A DNA stretch of 64,000 bases. Origin: Streptomyces nigra. GTDB lineage: Bacteria; Actinomycetota; Actinomycetes; Streptomycetales; Streptomycetaceae. The notes beneath the pieces were generated by a model, which was given only the letters and a program-made list of their open reading frames with translations, had not been told where the DNA came from and made no database searches. Position numbers and translations under genes: made by a program. Below are positions 27,485 to 36,373 of the stretch, one piece after another. Each line of letters opens with the position of its first letter. The first letter of the stretch is position 1. The DNA lies in contig NZ_CP029043.1 in the NCBI RefSeq assembly GCF_003074055.1, positions 1,852,501 through 1,916,500 on the forward strand, given 5' to 3'.

Positions 27485-28425
27485 GCGTAGGTCTCCTCGC
27501 GCACCTGGTCGAGGGCCTGCTGGAGGTCGGCCGGGTAGTCGCTGGCGAACTCCACCCACTGCCCGTCCCCGGGGTGCTCGAAGCCGAGCCGCACGGCGTG
27601 CAGCCACTGGCGGGTCAGCCGCAGCCGCTTGGCGAGCGTCGGGTCGGCGCCGTAGGTGAGGTCGCCGACGCAGGGGTGCCGGTGGGCGGCCATGTGGACG
27701 CGGATCTGGTGGGTGCGCCCGGTCTCCAGCTTCACGTCGAGCAGCGAGGCCGCGCGGAACGCCTCGATGAGGTCGTAGTGCGTGACCGACGCCTTGCCCT
27801 CGGCGGTGACCGCCCACTTGTAGTCGTGCTGCGGATGGCGGCCGATGGGGGCGTCGATGGTGCCGCTGGTCGGGTCGGGGTGGCCCTGGACGAGCGTGTG
27901 GTACCGCTTGTCGACCGTGCGCTCCTTGAACTGGCGCTTGAGCGAGGTGTACGCGTACTCGGACTTGGCGACGACCATGAGGCCGGAGGTGCCCACGTCG
28001 AGCCGGTGCACGATGCCCTGGCGCTCGGCGGCGCCCGAGGTGGAGATCCGGTAGCCGGCGGCGGCCAGCCCGCCGATCACCGTCGGCCCGCTCCAGCCCG
28101 GCGAGGGGTGGGCGGCGACGCCGACGGGCTTGACGATCACGACGATGTCGTCGTCGTCATGGACGATCTCCATGCCCTCGACGGGCTCGGCGACGACCTG
28201 CACGGGAGCGGGGGCCTGCGGCATCTCGACCTCCAGCCAGGCCCCGCCGTGCACCCGCTCGGACTTCCCGACCACCGACCCGTCGACCGTGACCTTCCCC
28301 GCCGCGGCCAGCTCGGCCGCCTTCGTACGGGAGAAGCCGAACATGCGGGAGATGGCGGCGTCGACGCGCTCGCCCTCCAGGCCGTCCGGCACGGGCAGGG
28401 TACGGATCTCGGGAATCGTGCTCAC
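27481..28425 (-). CDS. RluA-family 23S rRNA/tRNA pseudouridine synthase (RluD-like)
   Basis: A 314-residue protein with an N-terminal S4 RNA-binding domain (about 16-75: [34 protein letters not shown]) and an RluA catalytic domain with [18 protein letters not shown], where D143 is the catalytic Asp. Also present are KRYHTLVQG and the C-terminal [23 protein letters not shown]. The S4 domain and length fit RluD/RluC-type enzymes acting on 23S rRNA; exact target positions cannot be set from sequence. GTG start at 28425. It lies downstream of lspA, the common bacterial neighbour order. Confidence 0.95.
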   Translation of the reverse strand: MSTIPEIRTLPVPDGLEGERVDAAISRMFGFSRTKAAELAAAGKVTVDGSVVGKSERVHGGAWLEVEMPQAPAPVQVVAEPVEGMEIVHDDDDIVVIVKPVGVAAHPSPGWSGPTVIGGLAAAGYRISTSGAAERQGIVHRLDVGTSGLMVVAKSEYAYTSLKRQFKERTVDKRYHTLVQGHPDPTSGTIDAPIGRHPQHDYKWAVTAEGKASVTHYDLIEAFRAASLLDVKLETGRTHQIRVHMAAHRHPCVGDLTYGADPTLAKRLRLTRQWLHAVRLGFEHPGDGQWVEFASDYPADLQQALDQVREETYA

Positions 28426-28498
28426 CCGTCGAGTATGCCGGACGGGGCAGGCCGGCCCGCACGGGCCTGTGGAAAACCCCGTCGCACCCGGCCTGCGG

Positions 28499-29098
28499 TC
28501 AGTCCTTGTGGACGGTCCCGTCCGGGTCCAGGCCCCGGAACGACAGCAGCACGATCAGGATGCCGCCGCACACGATCGCGGAGTCCGCGAGGTTGAACAC
28601 GGCGAAGTGCTTCGGCGCGATGAAGTCCACGACGGCGCCCTCGAAGACGCCGGGCGAGCGGAAGATCCGGTCGGTGAGGTTGCCGAGCGCCCCGCCGAGC
28701 AGCAGGCCGAGCGCGATCGCCCAGGGCAGGCTGTACAGCTTGCGGGCGAGCCGGGCGATCACCACGATCACGGCGGCCGCGATCACCGTGAAGATCACGG
28801 TGAAGGCCTCGCCGAAGCCGAAGGCAGCGCCCGCGTTGCGGATCGCCTCGAACTGCAGCCAGTCCCCGATGATCTCGATCGGCGGGTGGTGCTCGAGCTC
28901 GGCGACCACCCACATCTTGCTGACCAGGTCGAGGACGTACGCGAACGCGGCGACGCCGAACAGCACGGCGATCCGGCGCCTGCCCCGGGGCCGCTCGGCG
29001 TCCGCCGTGTCCTTCGCCCGCCGGTCGGACTGCTCCGGCCCGGCGTCCCCCGTCTCCGGGGAGTCCGGCGTACCGATGATGCGCTCCGCCTCTGCCAC
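28499..29098 (-). CDS. lspA: Lipoprotein signal peptidase II LspA
   Basis: A 199-residue polytopic aspartyl protease that cleaves prolipoprotein signal peptides after lipid modification of Cys. It has a ~40-residue charged N-terminal extension (longer than the E. coli enzyme) and four spans. The catalytic Asp residues are D143 in GNLTDRIFR and D172 in [11 protein letters not shown]; the conserved [14 protein letters not shown] motif is intact. It is encoded between the DksA-like gene and the RluA-type gene. The GTG start at 29098 has GAGGGA about 7 nt upstream. Inner membrane, active site on the outer face. Confidence 0.97.
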   Translation of the reverse strand: MAEAERIIGTPDSPETGDAGPEQSDRRAKDTADAERPRGRRRIAVLFGVAAFAYVLDLVSKMWVVAELEHHPPIEIIGDWLQFEAIRNAGAAFGFGEAFTVIFTVIAAAVIVVIARLARKLYSLPWAIALGLLLGGALGNLTDRIFRSPGVFEGAVVDFIAPKHFAVFNLADSAIVCGGILIVLLSFRGLDPDGTVHKD

Positions 29099-29168
29099 GT
29101 GAGTCCCTCGACCTAGGTACCTGACTGAGGACGAGGGTACGGCACGTCCCGCGTCACCCGCCTGCCGG

Positions 29169-30056
29169 TCAGTACCGGCGCTCCTGCTTCTGCTTGCACT
29201 CCACGCACAGCGTCGCGCGCGGGAAGGCCTGCATCCTGGCCTTGCCGATCGGGTTGCCGCAGTTCTCGCACAGACCGTAGGTGCCCGCGTCCAGCCGCTC
29301 CAGGGCGTGCTCGGTCTGGATCAGCATCTCGCGCGCGTTCGCGGCGAGGGCCAGTTCGTGCTCGCGCGTGATGTTCTTGGCGCCGGTGTCCGCCTGGTCG
29401 TCGCCGGCCCCGTCCCCGGAGTCCCGCATCAGACCGGCGAGGGACCGCTCGGAGGAGCTGAGCTCCTCGCGCAGCCGGGTCTCCTCGGCCTGGAGCTCGG
29501 CCCGCGCCTCCTCGACCTCTTCCGGGGTCCAGGGGTCCTCACCGGGGCGTACGGCCAGGTCGCCGGGGTCCGCCGCGGCGATGCGCGCCTTGGGAACGGC
29601 GGTCTTGGCCGCCGTGGCCGTGCCAGGAGTCTTCTTCGCAACCACTGTCGTGGCTCCCGTCTGCTCCGCGGTCTGCGCCGCGCCCGCCTTCTTGGCCCTG
29701 CTCCGGCCGGCCGTCCGCTCCCCGGCCGCCCGTCCCGCGTCCACCGCCTTCTTCTTCGCACCGCCGGCGGTGGTCTTCCTGGTGCCGCGCGTCCCGCTCG
29801 CCCTGGCGGTCCCTTCCGTCACGCTCGCCTTCTTCTTCCCCGCGCCGGTGTCCGCGCGCGCGGACGCCGTGCTCCTGGTGGCCCCCTTCTTCGCGGCGGC
29901 CCCGGCCACCTTCTTCGCGGTCGCGCCCCCCTGGGCGCTCTTCCCGCCGTTCACGTCCTTGGCCGCGCGCCCGGAGGCGGCCGCGCCCCCGGAGGCACCG
30001 GCACGGGTCGAGCCGCTCGACCCCGACTGCTGTACGGCGGTCTTCTTCGCCACCAT
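29169..30056 (-). CDS. DksA/TraR-type zinc-finger protein with histone-H1-like N-terminal tail
   Basis: A 295-residue chimera. Residues 1 to about 165 are low-complexity Lys/Ala/Thr/Gly/Arg ([40 protein letters not shown]), like histone H1 or HupS-type tails. From about 170 comes an acidic coiled-coil ([32 protein letters not shown]), then the DksA-like four-Cys finger C263-x2-C266...C284-x2-C287 ([25 protein letters not shown]). DksA-like proteins bind RNA polymerase in its secondary channel, while the tail would bind DNA non-specifically (inference). It is the first gene of the lspA-rlu-GNAT direction and is divergent from ileS. Confidence 0.88.
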   Translation of the reverse strand: MVAKKTAVQQSGSSGSTRAGASGGAAASGRAAKDVNGGKSAQGGATAKKVAGAAAKKGATRSTASARADTGAGKKKASVTEGTARASGTRGTRKTTAGGAKKKAVDAGRAAGERTAGRSRAKKAGAAQTAEQTGATTVVAKKTPGTATAAKTAVPKARIAAADPGDLAVRPGEDPWTPEEVEEARAELQAEETRLREELSSSERSLAGLMRDSGDGAGDDQADTGAKNITREHELALAANAREMLIQTEHALERLDAGTYGLCENCGNPIGKARMQAFPRATLCVECKQKQERRY

Positions 30057-30350
30057 GCCGCGGCCCCTTCACATTTTATGATCTTGCTCGCGAATCGTGC
30101 TGGGACGATAAATCGACTCGAGTCCCGCGGCAACGGGGCACACCGCCCGATTCGCCCGCCCCGCGCAGGGAGCGCGCCGGACTTGCATCCGTTGTGCCCA
30201 GCTCCCCGCCGGGTATGCCGCCGGGAACGACGTCCCGGGATCCGAACAGGCGTGCCGCGCCATTCGAGTCACCGCGCGCCGCGTCCGCCCGCCCACGCGC
30301 CCTCGGCTCCGGTGCCGTAAATCCGGTCGGCCGGTGTCCCCGCGGCGCCG
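30057..30350. other. Divergent spacer between the DksA-like gene and ileS; no gene seen
   Basis: About 290 bp with no credible coding frame. Near 30070-30080 the minus strand reads CATAAAAT, an AT-rich patch that could be the -10 region for the DksA-like gene. The right end carries the probable ileS promoter, with a -10-like TACACT at 30351-30356 and no good -35 element. Confidence 0.5.
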
Positions 30351-30359
30351 TACACTGGG

Positions 30360-30671
30360 CTGAGCGAAAAGCGTGGATGGGGACGAGTAGCGGCGTACGC
30401 AGCCCAGAGCGACCCGGGGACGGTGTGAGCCCGGGGGCGAGCGCGACGTGAAGATCACCCCGGAGCCGCCGGAGGAAAGCCGCAGCAGCGTCATCGCAGC
30501 GGCGAGTAGAACCGGTATCGCGACCCCAATGAGGGGGCTCACCGGCGCACACCCCGCACCGGAGGGCCAAGGAGGGTGGTACCGCGGGAGCGCGCCGCAC
30601 CGGCGCACGGAAAGAGCCGGCTCTCGTCCCTCCGGACGGAAGGCAGCAAGTCCGCCGGAGGAAGCTCGCTG
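30360..30671 (+). promoter_or_regulatory. T-box riboswitch leader of ileS (isoleucine specifier AUC)
   Basis: A tRNA(Ile)-sensing leader. Stem I base helix: GGGG (30379-30382) with CCCC (30458-30461). The loop-E AGTA is at 30386-30389, the distal AGAG bulge at 30406-30409, and the apical helix CCCGGG/CCCGGG at 30413-30418 and 30430-30435. The specifier ATC, followed by a purine, is at 30454-30456. The invariant antiterminator-type T-box AGGGTGGTACCGCG is at 30573-30586, with TGGT complementary to the tRNA ACCA end. Downstream, CCTCCGG (30629-30635) can pair with CCGGAGG (30655-30661), the ileS ribosome site, so control is probably translational: uncharged tRNA(Ile) frees the site. Confidence 0.93.
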
Positions 30672-33600
30672 ATGACACAGCCGACGTACCGCCAGGTGCC
30701 CGCCCAGGTCGACCTGCCCGCGCTCGAGCACGCGGTGCTCGACTTCTGGCGCGAGCAGAAGATCTTCGCCAAGAGCCTGGAGCAGTCCGAGGGGCGCCCC
30801 GAGTGGGTGTTCTACGAGGGCCCGCCCACCGCCAACGGCATGCCGGGCGCCCACCACATCGAGGCCCGCGTCTTCAAGGACGTCTTCCCCCGCTTCCGCA
30901 CCATGCGCGGCTACCACGTGGCCCGCAAGGCCGGCTGGGACTGCCACGGCCTGCCCGTGGAGCTGGCGGTCGAGAAGGAGCTCGGCTTCTCCGGCAAGCA
31001 GGACATCGAGGCGTACGGCATCGCCGAGTTCAACGCCAAGTGCCGTGAGTCGGTGACCCGCCACACCGACGCCTTCGCCGAGCTGACGACCCGCATGGGC
31101 TACTGGGTCGACCTCGACGACGCCTACCGGACGATGGACCCCGAGTACGTGGAGTCCGTCTGGTGGTCGCTGAAGGAGATCTTCAACAAGGGCCTGCTGG
31201 TCCAGGACCACCGGGTCGCCCCCTGGTGCCCCCGCTGCGGCACCGGCCTGTCCGACCACGAGCTTGCGCAGGGCTACGAGACGGTCGTCGACCCCTCCGT
31301 CTACGTCCGCTTCCCGCTGACCTCCGGCCCGCTGGCCGGCGAGGCCGCCCTCCTGGTGTGGACGACCACCCCGTGGACCCTCGTCTCCAACACGGCCGTC
31401 GCCGCGCATCCCGACGTCACCTACGTCGTCGCGACGAACGGCGAGGAGAAGCTGGTCGTCGCCGAGCCGCTGGTCGAGAAGTCCCTCGGTGAGGGCTGGG
31501 AGACCACCGGACAGTCCTTCACGGGCGCCGAGATGGAGCGCTGGACGTACCAGCGCCCGTTCGAGCTGGTCGAGTTCCCGGCCGAGGCCCACTACGTGGT
31601 CAACGCCGAGTACGTCACCACCGAGGACGGCACCGGTCTGGTCCACCAGTCCCCCGCCTTCGGTGAGGACGACCTCAAGGTCTGCCGCTCCTACGGCCTC
31701 CCGGTCGTGAACCCGGTCCGCCCCGACGGCACCTTCGAGGAGGACGTCCCGCTCGTCGGCGGCGTCTTCTTCAAGAAGGCCGACGAGAAGCTCACCGCCG
31801 ACCTCGACGAGCGCGGCCTCCTCTTCAAGCACATCCCGTACGAGCACAGCTACCCGCACTGCTGGCGCTGCCACACCGCGCTGCTCTACTACGCGCAGCC
31901 GTCCTGGTACATCCGCACCACGGCCGTCAAGGACCGCCTCCTCGAGGAGAACGAGGGCACCAACTGGTTCCCGGACACGGTCAAGCACGGCCGCTACGGC
32001 GACTGGCTCAACAACAACATCGACTGGGCGCTCTCCCGCAACCGTTACTGGGGCACCCCGCTGCCGATCTGGCGCTGCGAGGACGACCACCTCACGGTCG
32101 TCGGCTCCCGCGCGGAGCTGTCCGAGCTGACCGGCACCGACCAGTCCGGCCTCGACCCGCACCGGCCGTACATCGACGAGGTCACCTTCGCCTGCCCGAC
32201 CTGTGAGAAGACCGCCACGCGCGTGCCGGAGGTGATCGACGCCTGGTACGACTCGGGTTCGATGCCGTTCGCGCAGTGGGGCTACCCGTACAAGAACAAG
32301 GAGCTGTTCGAGGCCCGCTACCCCGCGCAGTTCATCTGCGAGGCCATCGACCAGACCCGCGGCTGGTTCTACACGCTGATGGCGGTGGGCACGCTCGTCT
32401 TCGACAAGTCGTCGTACGAGAACGTCGTCTGCCTCGGCCACATCCTCGCCGAGGACGGCCGCAAGATGTCCAAGCACCTGGGCAACATCCTGCAGCCCAT
32501 CCCGCTGATGGACCAGCACGGCGCGGACGCGGTGCGCTGGTTCATGGCGGCGGGCGGCTCCCCGTGGGCGGCCCGCCGCGTCGGCCACACCACGATCCAG
32601 GAGGTCGTCCGCAAGACGCTCCTGACGTACTGGAACACGGTCGCCTTCCAGGCCCTGTACGCCCGTACGTCCAACTGGGCGCCGTCCGCGGCCGATCCGG
32701 CCCCCGCCGACCGCCCGGTCCTGGACCGCTGGCTGCTGTCCGAGCTGCACGCGCTCACCGACCAGGTCACCCAGGCGCTGGAGGGCTACGACACCCAGCG
32801 CGCCGGCAAGCTGCTCTCGGCGTTCGTCGACGACCTGTCCAACTGGTACGTCCGCCGTTCGCGCCGCCGCTTCTGGCAGGGCGACAAGGCGGCGCTGCGC
32901 ACCCTGCACGAGGTCGTGGAGACCGTCACCAAGCTGATGGCCCCGCTCACCCCGTTCATCACCGAGCGGGTGTGGCAGGACCTGATCGTGCCGGTGACGC
33001 CGGACGCGCCGGAGTCGGTGCATCTGGCGTCCTGGCCGGAGGCCGACCTGCCGGCGATCGACCCGCAGCTGTCCCAGCAGATGGTCCTGGTCCGCCGCCT
33101 GGTCGAGCTCGGCCGCGCCACGCGCGCGGAGTCGGGCGTCAAGACCCGTCAGCCGCTGTCGCGCGCGCTGATCGCCGCCGCCGGTTTCGACGCCCTGCAC
33201 CCGGAGCTGCGTACGCAGATCACCGAGGAGCTGAACGTCGAGTCGCTGGCGTCGCTGTCCGAGGTCGGCGGCAGCCTGGTGGACACCACCGCCAAGGCCA
33301 ACTTCCGCGCCCTGGGCAAGCGGTTCGGCAAGCGCGTCCAGGATGTGGCGAAGGCCGTCGCGAACGCGGACGCCGCCGCCCTGTCCCTGGCCCTGCGCGA
33401 GGGCACGGCGTCGGTCGAGGTCGACGGCGAGACGGTCGCCCTCGCCCCGGACGAGGTGATCATCACGGAGACCCCGCGTGAGGGCTGGTCGGTGGCCTCC
33501 GACTCGGGCGCCACGGTCGCCCTGGACCTGGAGATCACCGAGGAGCTGCGCCGCGCCGGTCTGGCGCGCGACGCGATCCGCCTGATCCAGGAGGCCCGTA

Positions 33601-33812
33601 AGAACAGCGGCCTGGACGTGGCCGACCGGATCGCCCTGCGCTGGACGGCGACGGACCCGGCGACGGTCGAGGCGCTCGACCGGCACGCCGGGCTGATCGC
33701 CGACGAGGTCCTGGCGACGGACTTCGCCCAGGGCGAGGCGGACGACTCCGGTTACGGCGCCCCGTTCACCGACGAGGGCCTTACCCTGACGTTCCGCCTC
33801 CGGAAGGCGTGA
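30672..33812 (+). CDS. ileS: Isoleucyl-tRNA synthetase, eukaryotic-like type 2
   Basis: A 1046-residue class Ia synthetase, the length of type 2 (eukaryote-like) IleRS, versus about 930 for the common bacterial type. The HIGH signature region is PPTANGMPGAHHIEAR, so the tetrad is G59-A60-H61-H62, with first and third residues exchanged relative to HxGH. KMSKH is K598-H602. The editing domain carries LVWTTTPWTLVSNTAVA and the anticodon-binding part contains VYVRRSRRRFWQG-type WYVRRSRRRFW. A C-terminal domain with beta-strand tail follows. The ATG at 30672 follows GGAGG, which the T-box leader can sequester. Cytoplasmic; charges tRNA(Ile). Confidence 0.98.
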   Translation: MTQPTYRQVPAQVDLPALEHAVLDFWREQKIFAKSLEQSEGRPEWVFYEGPPTANGMPGAHHIEARVFKDVFPRFRTMRGYHVARKAGWDCHGLPVELAVEKELGFSGKQDIEAYGIAEFNAKCRESVTRHTDAFAELTTRMGYWVDLDDAYRTMDPEYVESVWWSLKEIFNKGLLVQDHRVAPWCPRCGTGLSDHELAQGYETVVDPSVYVRFPLTSGPLAGEAALLVWTTTPWTLVSNTAVAAHPDVTYVVATNGEEKLVVAEPLVEKSLGEGWETTGQSFTGAEMERWTYQRPFELVEFPAEAHYVVNAEYVTTEDGTGLVHQSPAFGEDDLKVCRSYGLPVVNPVRPDGTFEEDVPLVGGVFFKKADEKLTADLDERGLLFKHIPYEHSYPHCWRCHTALLYYAQPSWYIRTTAVKDRLLEENEGTNWFPDTVKHGRYGDWLNNNIDWALSRNRYWGTPLPIWRCEDDHLTVVGSRAELSELTGTDQSGLDPHRPYIDEVTFACPTCEKTATRVPEVIDAWYDSGSMPFAQWGYPYKNKELFEARYPAQFICEAIDQTRGWFYTLMAVGTLVFDKSSYENVVCLGHILAEDGRKMSKHLGNILQPIPLMDQHGADAVRWFMAAGGSPWAARRVGHTTIQEVVRKTLLTYWNTVAFQALYARTSNWAPSAADPAPADRPVLDRWLLSELHALTDQVTQALEGYDTQRAGKLLSAFVDDLSNWYVRRSRRRFWQGDKAALRTLHEVVETVTKLMAPLTPFITERVWQDLIVPVTPDAPESVHLASWPEADLPAIDPQLSQQMVLVRRLVELGRATRAESGVKTRQPLSRALIAAAGFDALHPELRTQITEELNVESLASLSEVGGSLVDTTAKANFRALGKRFGKRVQDVAKAVANADAAALSLALREGTASVEVDGETVALAPDEVIITETPREGWSVASDSGATVALDLEITEELRRAGLARDAIRLIQEARKNSGLDVADRIALRWTATDPATVEALDRHAGLIADEVLATDFAQGEADDSGYGAPFTDEGLTLTFRLRKA

Positions 33813-33873
33813 CGCTCAGCCCTTCGACGCGAAGCCCCTGAACGCGACGGCCCTGAACGCCAAGGCCCTGACG
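33813..33873. repeat. Three imperfect CCCTGAACGC repeats after ileS
   Basis: Units CCCTGAACGCGACGG, CCCTGAACGCCAAGG and CCCTGACGCGAAGG follow each other directly between the ileS stop and the terminator. No frame in them looks coding. Probably slippage-derived spacer. Confidence 0.5.
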
Positions 33874-33919
33874 CGAAGGCCCGGCCCACCGGAAAAATCT
33901 TGGTGGTGCCGGGCCTTCG
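33874..33919 (+). terminator. ileS terminator
   Basis: CGAAGGCCCGGC pairs with GCCGGGCCTTCG (12 bp), extended inward by CCACC/GGTGG across one bulge, with an A-rich loop. Located 61 bp after the ileS stop. Confidence 0.82.
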
Positions 33920-33990
33920 GCGTTGTGTGCGTCGGACATCACACCCAGCACCGAACAAACGCCGTATACACCGTGAACACGCGTAGCAAA

Positions 33991-34028
33991 AGGGCGAGGC
34001 CCCGGAACTGAATCCGGGGCCTCGCCCT
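33991..34028 (-). terminator. divIVA terminator
   Basis: A perfect 15-bp stem AGGGCGAGGCCCCGG with its complement and an 8-nt loop. On the minus strand it is followed by TTTT, so it is oriented to end the dcw/divIVA transcript 36 bp after the divIVA stop. Confidence 0.88.
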
Positions 34029-34063
34029 GAACGCTGCCGACGCCTGAGGCGTACTACCGACCG

Positions 34064-35200
34064 TCAGTTGTCGTCCTCGTCGATGAGGAAACCGCGCATC
34101 GGCGACGGAGCCTGTCCCATCGGGGACGGGCCCTGCGGCCGGACCGGGGCCATCGGCTGGGTCATGGCCGGCGACATCTGCTGCTGGCCGCCGTAGGACG
34201 GGCCGGCCGGCGACGGGCCACCGCCCATCGTCTGGTTGCCGCCGTACGACGGGGCGCTCGCGCCGGCCGGAGCCATCGAGGGCGCCGGGGACGGCGGCAG
34301 CGACGCCGTGGCCGGAGTGCGCGGCGGGGCCAGCGAGTCGTCCGCCTGGGTCTCCAGCTGACGCAGCTGGGACTCGAGGTAGGACTTCAGCCGCGTGCGG
34401 TACTCGCGCTCGAAGCCGCGCAGGTCCTCGACCTTGCGCTCCAGCGTGGCGCGGGCGGACTCCAGGGAGCCCATCGCGACGCGGTGCTTCTCCTGCGCGT
34501 CCCGCTCCAGGGCGTCGGCCTTGGCACGGGCGTCACGCTCCAGACCCTCGGCGCGCGAACGCGCCTCGCCCACGATCTTGTTGGCCTCGGAACGGGCCTC
34601 CGCGATCGCCTGGTCGGCGGTCTGCTGGGCGAGCGACAGAACGCGGGCCGCGCTGTCGCCACCGGGGCCGCCCTGACCGGGACCGCCCATCGGGCCACCC
34701 ATAGGACCGCCCATGGGGCCGCCCATCTGCTGCATGGGGGGCTGGCCCATCGGCCCCGGACCCTGGCCCATCGGACCGGGACCCTGCGGGCCACCCTGCC
34801 CGCCGGGGCCGGCGGGCAGCTGCGGGGCACCGCTCGGCAGCTGGGGCGGACCACCCATGGGGCCACCCATCTGCTGCTGCGGCGGGCCCGATATCCCGGC
34901 GGGAACGGGTCCCCCGGGACCACGCATGCCCTGCTGCGGCATACCGCCCTGCTGCTGGTCCTGCGGACCGCCCGGTCCGCCCGGGCCCTCCGGAGGCTTG
35001 CGCATGTTCTGCTGGTTCTGGGCAGCAGCACGCGTCGCCGCGGCCAGCTTGGCGCGCAGATCCTCGTTCTCGCGGAGCAGGCGGGTCAGTTCGGCTTCGA
35101 CCTCGTCGAGGAAGGCATCGACCTCGTCCTCGTCATAGCCTTCTCGGAGGCGGACGGTCGTGAACTGCTTGTTCCGCACGTCCTCGGGGGTCAACGGCAT
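34064..35200 (-). CDS. divIVA: Polar growth determinant DivIVA
   Basis: A 378-residue DivIVA/Wag31 homologue. The conserved N-terminal membrane-curvature domain is [45 protein letters not shown], ending in coiled coil. An unusually long Pro/Gln/Gly/Met-rich insert (about 67-185) separates it from the second coiled coil ([55 protein letters not shown]...). A second disordered PQG tail ends in [10 protein letters not shown]. In Streptomyces it marks hyphal tips and directs apical wall growth and branching. It is last in the division cluster, with a strong terminator behind it. The ribosome site is GAGGTG. Confidence 0.97.
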   Translation of the reverse strand: MPLTPEDVRNKQFTTVRLREGYDEDEVDAFLDEVEAELTRLLRENEDLRAKLAAATRAAAQNQQNMRKPPEGPGGPGGPQDQQQGGMPQQGMRGPGGPVPAGISGPPQQQMGGPMGGPPQLPSGAPQLPAGPGGQGGPQGPGPMGQGPGPMGQPPMQQMGGPMGGPMGGPMGGPGQGGPGGDSAARVLSLAQQTADQAIAEARSEANKIVGEARSRAEGLERDARAKADALERDAQEKHRVAMGSLESARATLERKVEDLRGFEREYRTRLKSYLESQLRQLETQADDSLAPPRTPATASLPPSPAPSMAPAGASAPSYGGNQTMGGGPSPAGPSYGGQQQMSPAMTQPMAPVRPQGPSPMGQAPSPMRGFLIDEDDN

Positions 35201-35255
35201 CTCTTCACCTCAACGTAGTCGTCGGCAGTCGGCAAGACCGTATCTGTCACATCGT

Positions 35256-35543
35256 TCACATCGCGCTCCGCACGAGCGTGATCAGGATGTAGACGATGAT
35301 CAGCAGTACGAAGAAGGACAGGTCGAGCGCCACGCCCCCGAGACGCAGCGGCGGAATGAACCGCCGCAGAAGCTTCAGCGGTGGATCAGTGACAGTGTAG
35401 GTGGCCTCCAGAACGACCACCATCGCCTTGCCGGGTTGCCATGAGCGGGCGAACTGGAAGACGTAGTCCATGACCAACCGGAAGATGAGCACGATGAGGA
35501 ACACCATCAGCGCGATGTAAAGAACCTGCAGGACCACGCTCAT
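35256..35543 (-). CDS. yggT: YggT family membrane protein
   Basis: A 95-residue YggT/YlmG-type protein with two spans: VLQVLYIALMVFLIVLIFRLVMDYVF at the N-terminus and ALDLSFFVLLIIVYILITLVRSAM at the C-terminus. The family core DPPLKLLRRFIPPLRLGG lies between them, with RSWQPGKAMVVVLEATYTVT before it. Its position between sepF and divIVA is strongly conserved in Gram-positive bacteria, implying a role connected with division or envelope growth that is not defined biochemically. ATG start at 35543. Confidence 0.95.
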   Translation of the reverse strand: MSVVLQVLYIALMVFLIVLIFRLVMDYVFQFARSWQPGKAMVVVLEATYTVTDPPLKLLRRFIPPLRLGGVALDLSFFVLLIIVYILITLVRSAM

Positions 35544-35602
35544 GATTGGTGTTTCCCTCTCCCCTGTCCCTGTCGGGTGTGCTGCTCTTCCGGTGGTGCG
35601 TC

Positions 35603-36244
35603 TCAGCTCTGGTTGAAGAACCCGCCCTCTGCGATGCGGGCCTTGTCCTCCGCCGTGACATCGACGTTAGCAGGAGACAACAGGAACACCTTCTGGGTCA
35701 CCCGCTCGATACTGCCGTGAAGACCAAACACCAAACCGGCCGCAAAGTCGACAAGTCGCTTCGCGTCTGTGTCATCCATCTCAGTCAGATTCATGATCAC
35801 CGGGGTGCCTTCACGGAAGTGTTCCCCGATGGTACGGGCCTCGTTGTAGGTCCGCGGGTGAAGTGTGGTGATCCGGTACGGCTCTCGTTCCGACACGACC
35901 TTGGGCATGATCACCGGTGCGTTCTTCTCCAGGCTTGCGCGTTCTTGTGTGATGGACGCCACGGGCGCGATGCGCGCCGGACGCCCGGATTCCGCGGACA
36001 GCGAAGCCGACCGGGCCACCGGTTCGCGGGGCGCGGGCGGCTGCACGATTCGCACCTCTTCGTCCCTTTGGGACTGATGTGCACTGTGAGATGAGTGGGA
36101 CGGCTCGTGCCGTCGGTGGTCCCGCTCCGGCTCCGGGTCCAGTTCGGGCTCGAAGTCGTCGTCGGGGTCGAACCCCCGGCCGTCGTACCCATCGTCCTCC
36201 ACGAGGCCGAGGTAGACCGCCATCTTGCGCATCGCGCCGGCCAT
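35603..36244 (-). CDS. sepF: Cell division protein SepF
   Basis: A 213-residue SepF. The N-terminus [22 protein letters not shown] is the amphipathic membrane-targeting helix. The middle (about 22-115) is acidic and disordered ([20 protein letters not shown]). The C-terminal SepF domain, [72 protein letters not shown], dimerises and binds the FtsZ tail. In actinobacteria, which lack FtsA, SepF is the main Z-ring tether. The ATG at 36244 has GGAGG 9 nt upstream; longer frames lack the helix start. Confidence 0.97.
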   Translation of the reverse strand: MAGAMRKMAVYLGLVEDDGYDGRGFDPDDDFEPELDPEPERDHRRHEPSHSSHSAHQSQRDEEVRIVQPPAPREPVARSASLSAESGRPARIAPVASITQERASLEKNAPVIMPKVVSEREPYRITTLHPRTYNEARTIGEHFREGTPVIMNLTEMDDTDAKRLVDFAAGLVFGLHGSIERVTQKVFLLSPANVDVTAEDKARIAEGGFFNQS

Positions 36245-36373
36245 TCTCTGAGTCCTCCGCTCTGTGGTGGATCGGCTGACGACTGCCAAGTGCCTTCGAT
36301 CCACGCGGTCGTTACGTCCGCCTTTCGGCGACATTGACCATATTTTCTGCTGTGGTCCGACTTCTTGGCGACG

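Noticed and set aside
30360..30671. Ultrashort-Stem-I T-box class
   Set aside because: About 65 nt separate the AGTA motif and specifier and include an AGAG bulge and apical CCCGGG helix, so a full Stem I fits better.
30069..33686. A 1205-codon open frame antisense to ileS and its leader
   Set aside because: It runs through the T-box and mirrors the IleRS codons; composition is that of a complement-frame shadow.
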